A stretch of 64,000 bases of DNA, taken from contig NZ_KN046818.1 of assembly GCF_000742135.1 (NCBI RefSeq), positions 3,725,447 through 3,789,446 of the forward strand, written 5' to 3'. Position 1 is the first letter of the stretch, and the number at the start of each line of letters is the position of its first letter. Both the position numbers and the translations under genes were made by a program. The DNA is from Klebsiella pneumoniae. GTDB lineage: Bacteria; Pseudomonadota; Gammaproteobacteria; Enterobacterales; Enterobacteriaceae. This document shows, piece after piece, positions 44,942 to 53,372 of the stretch. Below the pieces are notes generated by a model. It made no database searches. It had not been told where the DNA came from and worked only from the letters and a program-made list of their open reading frames with translations.

Positions 44942-45783
44942 GCGGCCTCCCCGGCGCGGCGGCGGCTGGCCAGCAGGCCGTGCTTCGGCGCGAAGATAAA
45001 GGTGATGAGGAACAGCAGCGTTTGCGCGACCACGATAATGCCGCCGGTGGCGCCGTCGAGATAGTAGCTGAGCCAGGCGCCGAAGAAACTGGTCAGGCTG
45101 CCGATAGCCACGGCGATGGCCAGCAGGCGCGGGAAGCGATCGGTTAACAGCCACGCGGTGGCCCCGGGAGTGACCACCAGGCAGATGACCAGAAAGGCGC
45201 CGACGGTCTGCAGCGCCGCCACGGTGCAGGCGGCCAGCAGGGTAAAGAACAGCAGCTTCAGGCCGCGGGTGTTCAGGCCAATCGAGCGGGCGTGGTGTTC
45301 ATCAAAGAAGGTCACCATCAGGTCTTTCCATTTCAGCAGCAGAATCGCCATTGAGATAAAGCCGATCGCCGCCAGCTGGATAATATCCTCCGGGGCGATG
45401 GCCAGAATATTGCCGAGGATGATGGTCTGAATATTCACCGACGTCGGATTCAGCGACACCATAAACAGCCCGATCCCGAAGAAGGAGGAGAAGATCAGCC
45501 CGATAATAGCATCCTCTTTTAGCCGCGAGCGCTGCTGCAAAAACAGCATGCTGCCCGCCGCCAGACCGCCGGAGAGAAACGCGCCGAGCGCGAAAGGCAG
45601 GCCGAGCATATAGGCCCCGGCGACGCCGGGCACAATCGAGTGGGAGAGGGCGTCGCCAATCAGCGACCAGCCTTTGAGCATCAGGTAGCAGGAGAGAAAC
45701 GCGCAGACGCCGCCCACCAGCGCCGACACCCACATCGCATTGAGCATATAGTGATAGCCAAACGGCTCCAGCAGCCAGCTCAT
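44935..45783 (-). CDS. sitC: Manganese/iron ABC transporter permease SitC
   Basis: 282-aa ABC-3 family permease (LMLKGWSLIGDALSHSIVPG, GAFLVICLVVTPGATAWLLT). ATGA overlap with sitB. Homologous to SitD. Confidence 0.95.
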   Translation of the reverse strand: MSWLLEPFGYHYMLNAMWVSALVGGVCAFLSCYLMLKGWSLIGDALSHSIVPGVAGAYMLGLPFALGAFLSGGLAAGSMLFLQQRSRLKEDAIIGLIFSSFFGIGLFMVSLNPTSVNIQTIILGNILAIAPEDIIQLAAIGFISMAILLLKWKDLMVTFFDEHHARSIGLNTRGLKLLFFTLLAACTVAALQTVGAFLVICLVVTPGATAWLLTDRFPRLLAIAVAIGSLTSFFGAWLSYYLDGATGGIIVVAQTLLFLITFIFAPKHGLLASRRRAGEAAC

Positions 45784-46601
45784 CGTGGGCCTCCCGCCGC
45801 GCGCCGGCTGATAAACGGCCGCTCGTCATCGGTGATAACCTGCGCTTCCGCGCCGGTCAGCGCGACGTGGCGCAGCACGCCGCTGAAAGCCCGCTCCAGA
45901 TTCTCGGCGGTGAAGGTGGTTTCTGTCGGGCCGCTGGCCAGCACGGTGCCTTTCACCATCACCGTATAATCACAAAATTCACTCACTGACCCGAGGTTGT
46001 GGGTGGAGACCAGCATGGTACAGCCCTCATCGCGGAGCTCGCGCAGCAGGCTGATGATCCGCGCTTCGGTCTGCACATCGACGCCGGTGAAAGGTTCATC
46101 CAGCAGGATCACCTGACCCTGCTGAGCGATGGCGCGGGCAAGAAAGACGCGCTTTTTCTGCCCGCCGGAGAGCTCGCCAATCTGCCGATGGCGGAACTCG
46201 CTCATGCCCACGCGGGCCAGCGCGGCATCGACAATCTCGCGATCGCGCGGCTTTGCCCGCCGCAGCCAGCCCATATGGCCGTAGCGGCCCATCATCACCA
46301 CATCCTCCACCAGCACCGGGAAGGACCAGTCCACCTCTTCCGACTGCGGGACATAGGCGACCAGGTTCTGGCGCAGCGCGCGGTTGACCGGCTGGCCGAG
46401 TATGGCGATCTCGCCGTGACCGACGCGGACAAAGCCCATCAGCGCTTTAAACAGCGTGGATTTACCCGAGCCGTTAACCCCCACCAACGCGGCAATGGAG
46501 CCGCGCGGCACGCTGAACGAGGCGTCGCGCAGGGCAGTGTGGCCGTTACGCCAGGTGACGGTGAGCTGGTCGACATACAGTCCCGCTTGCGCTGCATTCA
46601 T
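45780..46601 (-). CDS. sitB: Manganese/iron ABC transporter ATPase SitB
   Basis: 273 aa with Walker A VGVNGSGKSTLFKAL, Q-loop YVPQSEEVDW, signature ELSGGQKKRVFLARA, Walker B VILLDEPFTGVD and H-loop STHNLGSV. ATGA overlap with sitA. Confidence 0.96.
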   Translation of the reverse strand: MNAAQAGLYVDQLTVTWRNGHTALRDASFSVPRGSIAALVGVNGSGKSTLFKALMGFVRVGHGEIAILGQPVNRALRQNLVAYVPQSEEVDWSFPVLVEDVVMMGRYGHMGWLRRAKPRDREIVDAALARVGMSEFRHRQIGELSGGQKKRVFLARAIAQQGQVILLDEPFTGVDVQTEARIISLLRELRDEGCTMLVSTHNLGSVSEFCDYTVMVKGTVLASGPTETTFTAENLERAFSGVLRHVALTGAEAQVITDDERPFISRRAAGGPR

Positions 46602-47515
46602 GGCTGCTTCCTCATCCCGTCCTGGATACCGTTGACGATGGTTTCGGTGGTGACGCGCAGCAGGTCGAGCCAGGTCGGCACCGGGCCGTCGGCGGCGCTC
46701 AGCGAATCGACATACAGCACGCCGCCGTAGTGGGCCCCGGCTTCCCGCGCCACCTGATGCGCCGGTTTATCGGAGATGGTGCTTTCGCTGAAGATGGTCG
46801 GGATGCGTTCTTTCTTCATGGTGTCGATAACCTTGCGCACCTGTTGCGGGGTGCCCTGCTGATCGGCATTGATCGGCCACAGATACAGTTCGCGCAGGCC
46901 ATAGTCGCGGGCCAGATAGGAGAAGGCTCCCTCGCTGGTGACCAGCCAGCGCTTATCCGCCGGCAGCTGCGCCAGTCTGGCCTGCAGCGGCGCCATCGTC
47001 TGACGGATCTTCTCTTTGTAGGCCTCGGCGTTACGGCGATAGGTGTCGGCGTGAGGCGGATCGTACTTCACCAGCGCATCGCGAATGTTATCGACATAGA
47101 TCAGGGCGTTATCTGCCGACATCCAGGCATGGGGATTGGGCTTCCCGCTATAGGGGCCCGCGCTGATGCCCATCGGCTGGATCCCCTCGCTGACCACCAC
47201 CTCCGGAACGCCCTGTAAGTGCTGATAAAAACGGGCAAACCACCGTTCGAGATTAAGCCCATTGCTGAGGATCAGCTGCGCCCCCTGCGCGCGTTTGATA
47301 TCGCCGGGAGTGGGCTGGTAATCATGGATCTCCGCGCCCGGTTTAGTAATGGAGCTCACGTCGGCGGCGTCGCCGGCCACGTTCTGCGCCATATCGGCGA
47401 TAACCGTGAAGGTGGTGATAACCCTGAATTTCTCCTGCGCCGAGGCCGGCGTCGCGGCCAGCAGAGCCAGCGCGCTGGCCAGCAGCAATGATTTCAGCGG
47501 TGTCAGGTGTAGCAT
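46598..47515 (-). CDS. sitA: Periplasmic manganese/iron-binding protein SitA
   Basis: 305-aa cluster A-I metal-binding protein with signal peptide (SLLLASALALLAATPASA). Ligand regions are visible: GAEIHDYQPTP (His), GKPNPHAWMSADNALIYV (His), VTSEGAFSYLARDYGL (Glu) and YVDSLS (Asp). Binds Mn2+ or Fe2+ for SitBCD; a virulence and oxidative-stress factor in related enterics. Confidence 0.95.
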   Translation of the reverse strand: MLHLTPLKSLLLASALALLAATPASAQEKFRVITTFTVIADMAQNVAGDAADVSSITKPGAEIHDYQPTPGDIKRAQGAQLILSNGLNLERWFARFYQHLQGVPEVVVSEGIQPMGISAGPYSGKPNPHAWMSADNALIYVDNIRDALVKYDPPHADTYRRNAEAYKEKIRQTMAPLQARLAQLPADKRWLVTSEGAFSYLARDYGLRELYLWPINADQQGTPQQVRKVIDTMKKERIPTIFSESTISDKPAHQVAREAGAHYGGVLYVDSLSAADGPVPTWLDLLRVTTETIVNGIQDGMRKQP

Positions 47516-47554
47516 AGGATCCCTCGCAATGGTGTGGTTAATTTCCCAGCGTTT

Positions 47555-47611
47555 ATAGCCATTGCTATGTTATATAGCACAAGCTATTTATAAATGAAAA
47601 TAATTCTTATT
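47555..47611 (-). promoter_or_regulatory. Tandem MntR-like sites and a Fur-like box upstream of sitA
   Basis: ATAGCcattGCTAT (47555-47568) and ATAGCacaaGCTAT (47574-47587) are two palindromes with the core of the MntR site; 47593-47611 matches the Fur consensus at about 13 of 19. The three elements are contiguous, 40-96 bases before sitA, which fits dual Mn and Fe repression as in Salmonella sit. Confidence 0.7.
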
Positions 47612-47692
47612 TGCATGCGTGGGTAATAATAAGCCGGGAAACGAAAGCGCGAAAAGGGAGGTAAGTCTGGCCCGGCGCCAACCGGGCGAAGA

Positions 47693-48655
47693 TCAAGAGA
47701 TATCGGCGACCGACTGGCGCGGGATCAGGCGGCCAGCCAGCGAGCGGCCCTCGGCGGTGAAGGTTGGCCGGTCGTCAATCAGGCTGCGAATACGCTGAAT
47801 ACAGTTATCCAGCAGCGCCTCCAGTGGCCAGGAGATGCAGGTCAGCGGCGGGTAGAGCAGCGAGGCGAGCGGGGAATCCTCAAGGCTCAGCAGGGAGACC
47901 TCCTGCGGGACGGCGATGGTGAATTCGCGCAGCAGACGCATCGCCTCTGCCGCATAGCGGTCGCGTTTAACGATAATGACTGAGTATTTACTGAAGCTGT
48001 TAATTAAGGTCAGCAGCGCCTGCTCGACGTCATCGTTGGCCGTCAGCACCAGCTGACGGTTAAAAGGAATGGAGTAGTTCTGCAGGACGTTGCGGTAGCC
48101 TTCCAGCATCTGACGGCTGGCATCGTCGCTATCGCTGTCCACCAGCAGGGCGATGTTGCGGTGTCCCTTGCCAATCACATAGCGGCAGGCGCTTTCGGTG
48201 GCAAAGGCGAAGTCATAGCCCTGGCTGTTGCTCCCGGCGACGCCGAAGCGGTCAAAGGCGATAACGTTGCGCGGCGCGTCGGCGGCAACGGCGCCCAGCA
48301 CCACCACCGCCACGCACTGGCGCTGCAGATCGTCGATTACCGCCGCCTGCTCTACCGGGTCGCTGACGTACTGGACCAGCAGGCTTTTATTCAGCCCTTT
48401 CAGCGCCTGAGAGAGCAGCGGCAGCAGACGTGCGCCGTGGCTTTCGTCCTGCGCGGAAATCACCAGACCAACGTGGCTGGATGTCTGACTGGCGAGGTTT
48501 TGCGCGGCAAAGCTCGGGCGATAGTTGAGTTCTTCAACGGCCCGCAGCACAGCTTCCCGGCTCTCTTCGCGCACGCCCCGGGTGCCGGTCAGCACGCGGG
48601 ATACCGTCGCTCTTGAGACATTCGCTAATCTTGAAACATCATCAATCGTTGGCAT
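47693..48655 (-). CDS. LacI-family repressor of the PTS/mannanase cluster
   Basis: 320 aa. Helix-turn-helix TIDDVSRLANVSRATVSRVL at the N-terminus, hinge helix EELNYRPSFAAQNLAS, then a periplasmic-binding-protein-like effector domain. Start at ATG 48655; the longer in-frame extension has no LacI homology. It is the last gene of the minus-strand IIB-IIC-IIA-ROK operon (57-base gap). The palindromes at 51717 and 53271 are its probable operators. Confidence 0.88.
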   Translation of the reverse strand: MPTIDDVSRLANVSRATVSRVLTGTRGVREESREAVLRAVEELNYRPSFAAQNLASQTSSHVGLVISAQDESHGARLLPLLSQALKGLNKSLLVQYVSDPVEQAAVIDDLQRQCVAVVVLGAVAADAPRNVIAFDRFGVAGSNSQGYDFAFATESACRYVIGKGHRNIALLVDSDSDDASRQMLEGYRNVLQNYSIPFNRQLVLTANDDVEQALLTLINSFSKYSVIIVKRDRYAAEAMRLLREFTIAVPQEVSLLSLEDSPLASLLYPPLTCISWPLEALLDNCIQRIRSLIDDRPTFTAEGRSLAGRLIPRQSVADIS

Positions 48656-48711
48656 GGCTTTTTCTGTCTGAACATTTTCGCCTAGCTTAACATACCTGCT
48701 GAAAAAAGTGT

Positions 48712-49626
48712 CTACCGCTGCCCTTGCGCGGCGCCGGGAAGCCGGGGCAGCCAGGCCGCGCCGCGCACGCCGCTGGCGTCGCCGAAACGGGCCGGTTTGA
48801 TCTGCGTGCGGCAGGTGTCGGAGAAGATCCACGGCACGATGGCGGCAGGCAGATCGCGATAGATCTGGCTGACGTTGGACAGACCGCCGCCCAGCACAAT
48901 CACCTGCGGGTCGAGAATATTGATCACCGACGCCAGGCTGCGGGCAAAGGCATCGATAAAGTGTCGCCAGTGGGCCAGCGCGCGCGGATCGCCGTTTTGC
49001 GCCGCGGCGACAATGGCTTCCGCACGGGCTTGTTCCCCATAGCGGCGGGCGAAGCCGGTACCGGAGAGAAAGCTTTCGATGCAGTTCGTTTTGCCGCAGT
49101 AGCAGGGCTGCGGCGGGCCATCGCGCTCAGGAGTATAGCCCGGCAGCGGATTATGCCCCCACTCCCCGGCGATAGCGTTGGGGCCGCTGAGCAGCTGTTG
49201 ATGAACGGCGATCCCGCCGCCGCAGCCGGTACCGATAATCACCCCGAAGACGGTGGTAGCTCCGGCGCCGGCGCCATCCACCGCCTCCGAAAGAGTGAAG
49301 CAGTCGGCATCGTTTGCCATCCACACCGGCTGGCCAAGCTGCTGCATGATATCCCGGCGCAGATCGTGACCGTTGAGCACCAGGCAGTTGCAGTTTTTAA
49401 TGCGTCCGCTTTGCGGATCGATAGCCCCGGGCAGGCCGATCCCCAGGGTGAACGGCTGCGGGCTGACCGCGCGAATATCGGCAATCAGGGTCAGCAGCTG
49501 ACGCATAAAGGCGTCATAGCTCTCTTTGTGGGTCGGCCGGCGCAGGCGCTGGACGCATTCGCCCGCCGGGTCCAGCAGTACGGCTTCCATTTTGGTGCCG
49601 CCAATATCTATTCCAAGATGTAACAT
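48712..49626 (-). CDS. ROK-family sugar kinase (fructokinase/mannokinase-like)
   Basis: 304 aa with ATP site LGIDIGGTKMEAVLLD, sugar-binding NDADCFTLSEA and GTGCGGGI, EWGHNPLPG and the ROK zinc motif CYCGKTNCIESFLSGTGF. Closest in style to E. coli Mak, which phosphorylates fructose and mannose. In this cluster it would phosphorylate the free hexose released by the GH1 enzyme. Located between IIA and the LacI gene. Confidence 0.87.
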   Translation of the reverse strand: MLHLGIDIGGTKMEAVLLDPAGECVQRLRRPTHKESYDAFMRQLLTLIADIRAVSPQPFTLGIGLPGAIDPQSGRIKNCNCLVLNGHDLRRDIMQQLGQPVWMANDADCFTLSEAVDGAGAGATTVFGVIIGTGCGGGIAVHQQLLSGPNAIAGEWGHNPLPGYTPERDGPPQPCYCGKTNCIESFLSGTGFARRYGEQARAEAIVAAAQNGDPRALAHWRHFIDAFARSLASVINILDPQVIVLGGGLSNVSQIYRDLPAAIVPWIFSDTCRTQIKPARFGDASGVRGAAWLPRLPGAAQGQR

Positions 49627-49676
49627 AGTGACCTCGGGGAATCAGGCCCGGCCAGCGCGTCTGGCCGGGCAAGGCG

Positions 49677-49991
49677 CTAGGCGTGAAGCGGCTGCGCGCG
49701 GTAAATCGCAATCAGTTCGGCAATCAGCTCTTTCGCCAGAATGGATGTCATCAGGTGATCCTGAGCATGGACCATTACCAGCGTCATTTTGGTTTTTCCC
49801 TCGCCTTCGTCAGCTTCGATAAGCTGGGTCTGTACAAGGTGAGCTTCGCGGGAATAGTGCGCCGCTTCCTGCATTTTGGCGTCGGCGGTGGCGAAATCAC
49901 CCGCTTTAGCGGCGTGCAGCGCTTCGTAGCACAGGCTACGTGACTGGCCGGCATTGATGATGATCCCCATCACCTGTTCTTCTAATTCCAT
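49677..49991 (-). CDS. PTS IIA component, lactose/cellobiose family
   Basis: 104 aa, helical, with the phosphorylation site His in VMVHAQDHLMTSILAKEL and the family start IIINAGQSRSLCYEALHAA. Receives phosphate from HPr and passes it to IIB (51347-51661). Confidence 0.93.
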   Translation of the reverse strand: MELEEQVMGIIINAGQSRSLCYEALHAAKAGDFATADAKMQEAAHYSREAHLVQTQLIEADEGEGKTKMTLVMVHAQDHLMTSILAKELIAELIAIYRAQPLHA

Positions 49992-50014
49992 GATTATCCT
50001 CTGAATCGTTAGCG

Positions 50015-51337
50015 TTAAGCGGTTTGCGCCGCGTTGTCAGCCTGGCCGACGGCGTTTTCACGCTCCTGGGCCAGCAGCTGTTTTTCGTAAGCTTTGAGAA
50101 ATGGCAGGTACATCACCATGGCGGTAGCCATACAAATGAGGCACAGGATCACCGGGCTAAAGCTCCAGTTCGCCGCCCACGAGGCGCCGATAGGCGCCGG
50201 CGTTGTCCACGGCGTCATCGACACTACTCGGCTGACCAGGTCCAGCTTCAGCGCGAAGTACGCCAGGGTCGCGTTGACCATCGGCACCAGCACGAACGGC
50301 AGGAAAAACAGCGGGTTCATGATGATCGGCGCGCCAAACAGAATCGGTTCGTTGATGTTAAATACGCCCGGCACGACCCCCATCCGGCCGATCGTCCGCA
50401 GATGCACGGCCTTGCTGCGCAGCAGCATCAGCGCCAGCGGCAGGGTGGAGCCGACGCCGCCGATCAGCAGATAGTGATCCCAGAAGCCCTGGACATAGAT
50501 GTGCGGGATAGCGGTGCCTGCGGCCATGGCCGCCTGATTGACCGACAGGTTGGCCATCCAGAACGGGTTCATGATCCCGGTGACGATCAGCGCGCCGTGG
50601 ATCCCGGCGAACCACAGCACCTGACAGACCAGCACCGACAGCAGGATCGCCGGCAGCGTATCGGAAGCCGCGACCAGCGGCTTCACCAGCGACATGATCG
50701 CTTCCGGAATGATCATCCCCAGCTGGGCTTCGATAAACAGGTTCAGCGGATGCAGCGTCAGAATGATCGCCAGCACCGGGATCAGGATTTCAAACGAGCG
50801 CGCCACCCCGGCAGGCACTTCCGGCGGCAGGCGAATGGTGATGTTATGCCGTTTGAGGAAGGCGTACAGCTCGGTGGAATAGATGGCCACCAGAATGGCG
50901 GTAAAGATCCCCTGACCGGAGAAGTAGGCAGTAGAGATCTGGCCATCTTTCAGCGGCGCGGCTACCAGCAGAAACGACATCAGCGACAGCATCCCGGCGG
51001 TCAGCGAGTCCAGATGATGGTGTTTGGCGAGGCTGGCGGCGATCCCGACGGCGATAAACAGGGTCATCACCCCCATGCTGAAGTTGAACGGCAGCATCAG
51101 CGCATCGCGATGATCGAGCGAAAATTGCAGCCAGGCGCGGGCAAACCCCCACGTCGTATCCGGAGAAAACGGCGGGAAGATAAACACCAGCAGGAACGAG
51201 CCGACGATCATAAAGGGCAGGGCAGTGATAAAGCCATCGCGGATCGAGGTGACATATTTTTGCTGGCCGATCGCGCCGGCCAGCGGCGTGATCTGCCGTT
51301 CGATCACGTCGATCAGTTTAGCGTACAGAGAGCTCAT
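50015..51337 (-). CDS. PTS IIC component, cellobiose family (copy 1)
   Basis: 440-aa membrane permease of the CelB type, about ten helices, with conserved VTSIRDGFITALPFMIVGSF, WFAGIHGALIVTGIMNPFW and INEPILFGAPIIMNP. Likely imports a beta-linked disaccharide with phosphorylation. 10 bases after IIB, 24 bases before IIA. A paralogous IIC is encoded divergently at 51839. Confidence 0.93.
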   Translation of the reverse strand: MSSLYAKLIDVIERQITPLAGAIGQQKYVTSIRDGFITALPFMIVGSFLLVFIFPPFSPDTTWGFARAWLQFSLDHRDALMLPFNFSMGVMTLFIAVGIAASLAKHHHLDSLTAGMLSLMSFLLVAAPLKDGQISTAYFSGQGIFTAILVAIYSTELYAFLKRHNITIRLPPEVPAGVARSFEILIPVLAIILTLHPLNLFIEAQLGMIIPEAIMSLVKPLVAASDTLPAILLSVLVCQVLWFAGIHGALIVTGIMNPFWMANLSVNQAAMAAGTAIPHIYVQGFWDHYLLIGGVGSTLPLALMLLRSKAVHLRTIGRMGVVPGVFNINEPILFGAPIIMNPLFFLPFVLVPMVNATLAYFALKLDLVSRVVSMTPWTTPAPIGASWAANWSFSPVILCLICMATAMVMYLPFLKAYEKQLLAQERENAVGQADNAAQTA

Positions 51338-51346
51338 GATCTTTCC

Positions 51347-51661
51347 TTAGTTCTTGTTTTCGATAAGGGAAAGGGCGAAATCAAGGACCGCGGCGCCTTT
51401 TTGCATGCCGTAGTCCATCATATTGATGGGTTCGACGCGGATACCGTATTTATCCGCCTGTTTTTGCAGGTCCTGCTGCATGTATTTCACCTGCGGCCCC
51501 AGCAGCACCACCTGATAATGGCCAACCTGTTCGGCGAACTCCGCTACGCCATAGGCGTTGATCTCTACCGGCAGGCCCCGCTGTTCGGCTTCCGCAATCA
51601 TTTTTTTCATCAGCAGGCTGGTGGACATGCCTGCCGAACAACACAACATAATTTTTTTCAT
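51347..51661 (-). CDS. PTS IIB component, lactose/cellobiose family
   Basis: 104 aa. The phosphorylated Cys is in MLCCSAGMSTSLLMKKM, followed by VLLGPQVKYM. First gene of the minus-strand operon IIB-IIC-IIA-ROK-LacI. Confidence 0.93.
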   Translation of the reverse strand: MKKIMLCCSAGMSTSLLMKKMIAEAEQRGLPVEINAYGVAEFAEQVGHYQVVLLGPQVKYMQQDLQKQADKYGIRVEPINMMDYGMQKGAAVLDFALSLIENKN

Positions 51662-51716
51662 AATTACCGCTCCTGATGAGGTTGGATGAGCGGACTATAG
51701 TCAAAATGGATGCATT

Positions 51717-51734
51717 ACGGAAAGCGCTTTCCGT
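51717..51734. promoter_or_regulatory. LacI-type operator 1
   Basis: A perfect 18-base palindrome, ACGGAAAGCGCTTTCCGT, with the central CG typical of LacI/GalR operators. It lies in the divergent region between IIB and IIC copy 2 and shares its 14-base core with 53271-53284. Confidence 0.8.
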
Positions 51735-51750
51735 TTGTGGATTTATTAAT

Positions 51751-51766
51751 TGTGACCATGATCACC
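51751..51766. promoter_or_regulatory. CRP-type site in the divergent PTS promoter region
   Basis: TGTGACCATGATCACC: both half-sites of the CRP consensus with 6-base spacing. Placed about 90 bases from the IIB start and 73 from the IIC copy 2 start, so it could serve either. Confidence 0.65.
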
Positions 51767-51838
51767 TATGGCAGGCTTTCACTTTCCGGTGTTGTGGGCG
51801 ATCATCCCGGCGAGACAACCATTCGCAAAGGTAGGAGT

Positions 51839-53110
51839 ATGAACATTCAGTTAATGAATGTGGCCGTGGACATCATCGAGCAGCGGCTGGCGCCGCTGGC
51901 GAACGTTCTGACGCGCAACAACCACATTACGGCGATGCGCGATAGCTTTGCGCTGGCTATGCCCTTTGTGATTGTTGGCAGCCTGTTAGTTCCCATTTTG
52001 TTTCCGCCCGTTTCCATCGACGGCGCCTCGCGTTTCGGCCAGGTCTATTTGCTGCTGCGGCCTATCCTGCTGCCGACCTTTCAGCTAACCATTGGCCTGG
52101 TGGCGCTGATTGTCGCCTTCGGCGCCAGCGCCAGTCTCGCCAAGCAGTACCGTCTGCCGGAACGGCTCTGCGGTTTAACCGGGTGTCTGGCTTTTCTGCT
52201 GTTTATCGGCTTTCGCGAGACTGCGGTGAGCAATGTTTATCTCGGCGGTATGGGGATATTTACCGCCCTGATATCCAGCACCTATTCCATTGAGATAATT
52301 CGCTTTTTCTACAAAAAAGGCTGGTGCATTCGCTTGCCTGATGAAGTGCCGCTGATGACCCGCAATGGCTTTCAACTGCTGATCCCGCTGCTGGTGGTGA
52401 TGCTGTCGATAAGCGTGATGAATGCCATACTGCTGCAGACCACCGGACGCATCGTACCGGAGTTGATCAGCGAAGCGGTGCGGCCGCTGGTGCTGGCGTC
52501 CGACACGCTGATGGCGGTACTTATCTCTTTATTTATCTGTAACTTACTCTGGTTTATCGGTATCCACGGCGCGCTGATCATCACCGGGATCATGAACCCC
52601 TTCTGGATGACCTATCTGTTTGAAAATCAGCAGGCGCTGGCGGCGGGTTCGCCAACGCTGCCGCATATTTATCTGCAGGGGTTCTGGGATTTTTACCTGC
52701 TGATCGGCGGTATTGGCTCCACTTTGCCGCTGGTGCTGATGGCGATGCGCAGCCGCTCGCGGCAGCTGAAAAGCGTGGCCAAGATTGGCCTGCTGCCGTC
52801 GCTGTTTAATATCAACGAGCCAATACTGTTTGGTTTTCCGGTGATCATGAACCCGGTTTTTTTACTGCCGTTTCTCTTTGTTCCGCTGATAAATGCCTGT
52901 ATCGCATGGTATTTAACTCAGCTGGGTATCCTCGACCGCGCGGTGGCGATGCTGCCATGGTCGATGCCTTCCCCGCTGGGGGCAGCATGGTCGGCGAACG
53001 GCAGCTGGAAAAATTTGTGCATGAGCCTGTTCGCGATGTTTAACGCCTGGATGCTCTATCGCCCCTTCTTCAAAGTGTACGAACGTCAGCTCGCGGAAAC
53101 CGAACGCTGA
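51839..53110 (+). CDS. PTS IIC component, cellobiose family (copy 2)
   Basis: 423-aa permease similar to the protein at 50015-51337 (TAMRDSFALAMPFVIVGS, WFIGIHGALIITGIMNPFWM, INEPILFGFPVIMNPVF). ATG 51839 follows GGTAGGAGT; a longer in-frame frame from 51710 runs through the operator and is not used. It has no IIA or IIB of its own and probably shares those of the divergent operon, widening the range of sugars imported. Confidence 0.9.
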   Translation: MNIQLMNVAVDIIEQRLAPLANVLTRNNHITAMRDSFALAMPFVIVGSLLVPILFPPVSIDGASRFGQVYLLLRPILLPTFQLTIGLVALIVAFGASASLAKQYRLPERLCGLTGCLAFLLFIGFRETAVSNVYLGGMGIFTALISSTYSIEIIRFFYKKGWCIRLPDEVPLMTRNGFQLLIPLLVVMLSISVMNAILLQTTGRIVPELISEAVRPLVLASDTLMAVLISLFICNLLWFIGIHGALIITGIMNPFWMTYLFENQQALAAGSPTLPHIYLQGFWDFYLLIGGIGSTLPLVLMAMRSRSRQLKSVAKIGLLPSLFNINEPILFGFPVIMNPVFLLPFLFVPLINACIAWYLTQLGILDRAVAMLPWSMPSPLGAAWSANGSWKNLCMSLFAMFNAWMLYRPFFKVYERQLAETER

Positions 53111-53206
53111 TCCTCTCGCCGTCGGCGGCTTATCCCCCGGCGGCACCTGCTCATCTGCTCCTCCTTCCGCTCCACTGCCGGCGCCCGGCGGCATTCTTGT
53201 AATTTT

Positions 53207-53222
53207 ATGTGATCAGTCTCAC
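53207..53222 (+). promoter_or_regulatory. CRP-type site upstream of the porin gene
   Basis: TGTGATCAGTCTCACG, two good half-sites with 6-base spacing, about 57 bases upstream of the LacI-type operator and 150 before the porin ATG. Confidence 0.65.
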
Positions 53223-53270
53223 GAATATATTCGCCGCAGAGCTAATTTTGTGAACCAGATAGGCAATTAT

Positions 53271-53284
53271 GGAAAGCGCTTTCC
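53271..53284. promoter_or_regulatory. LacI-type operator 2
   Basis: GGAAAGCGCTTTCC, the same palindromic core as at 51719-51732, upstream of the porin-mannanase-GH1 genes. Confidence 0.8.
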
Positions 53285-53372
53285 GTAAATGGATGTACAT
53301 TTCCGTTTTTGATCCGTAAATTTCCCCTCCGTTATCGGTTCGTGTTAACAAACATAACGTGGGAAAAAAATA

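Noticed and set aside
44942-45154. 70-residue N-terminal extension of SitD
   Set aside because: Arg-rich sequence inside sitC coding region; the SitD family start is at 44941.
50024-51676. 550-aa open frame on the plus strand
   Set aside because: It is antisense to the PTS IIC and IIB genes, rich in Arg/Gln/His as expected from reverse reading of GC-rich codons, with no ribosome site or domain.
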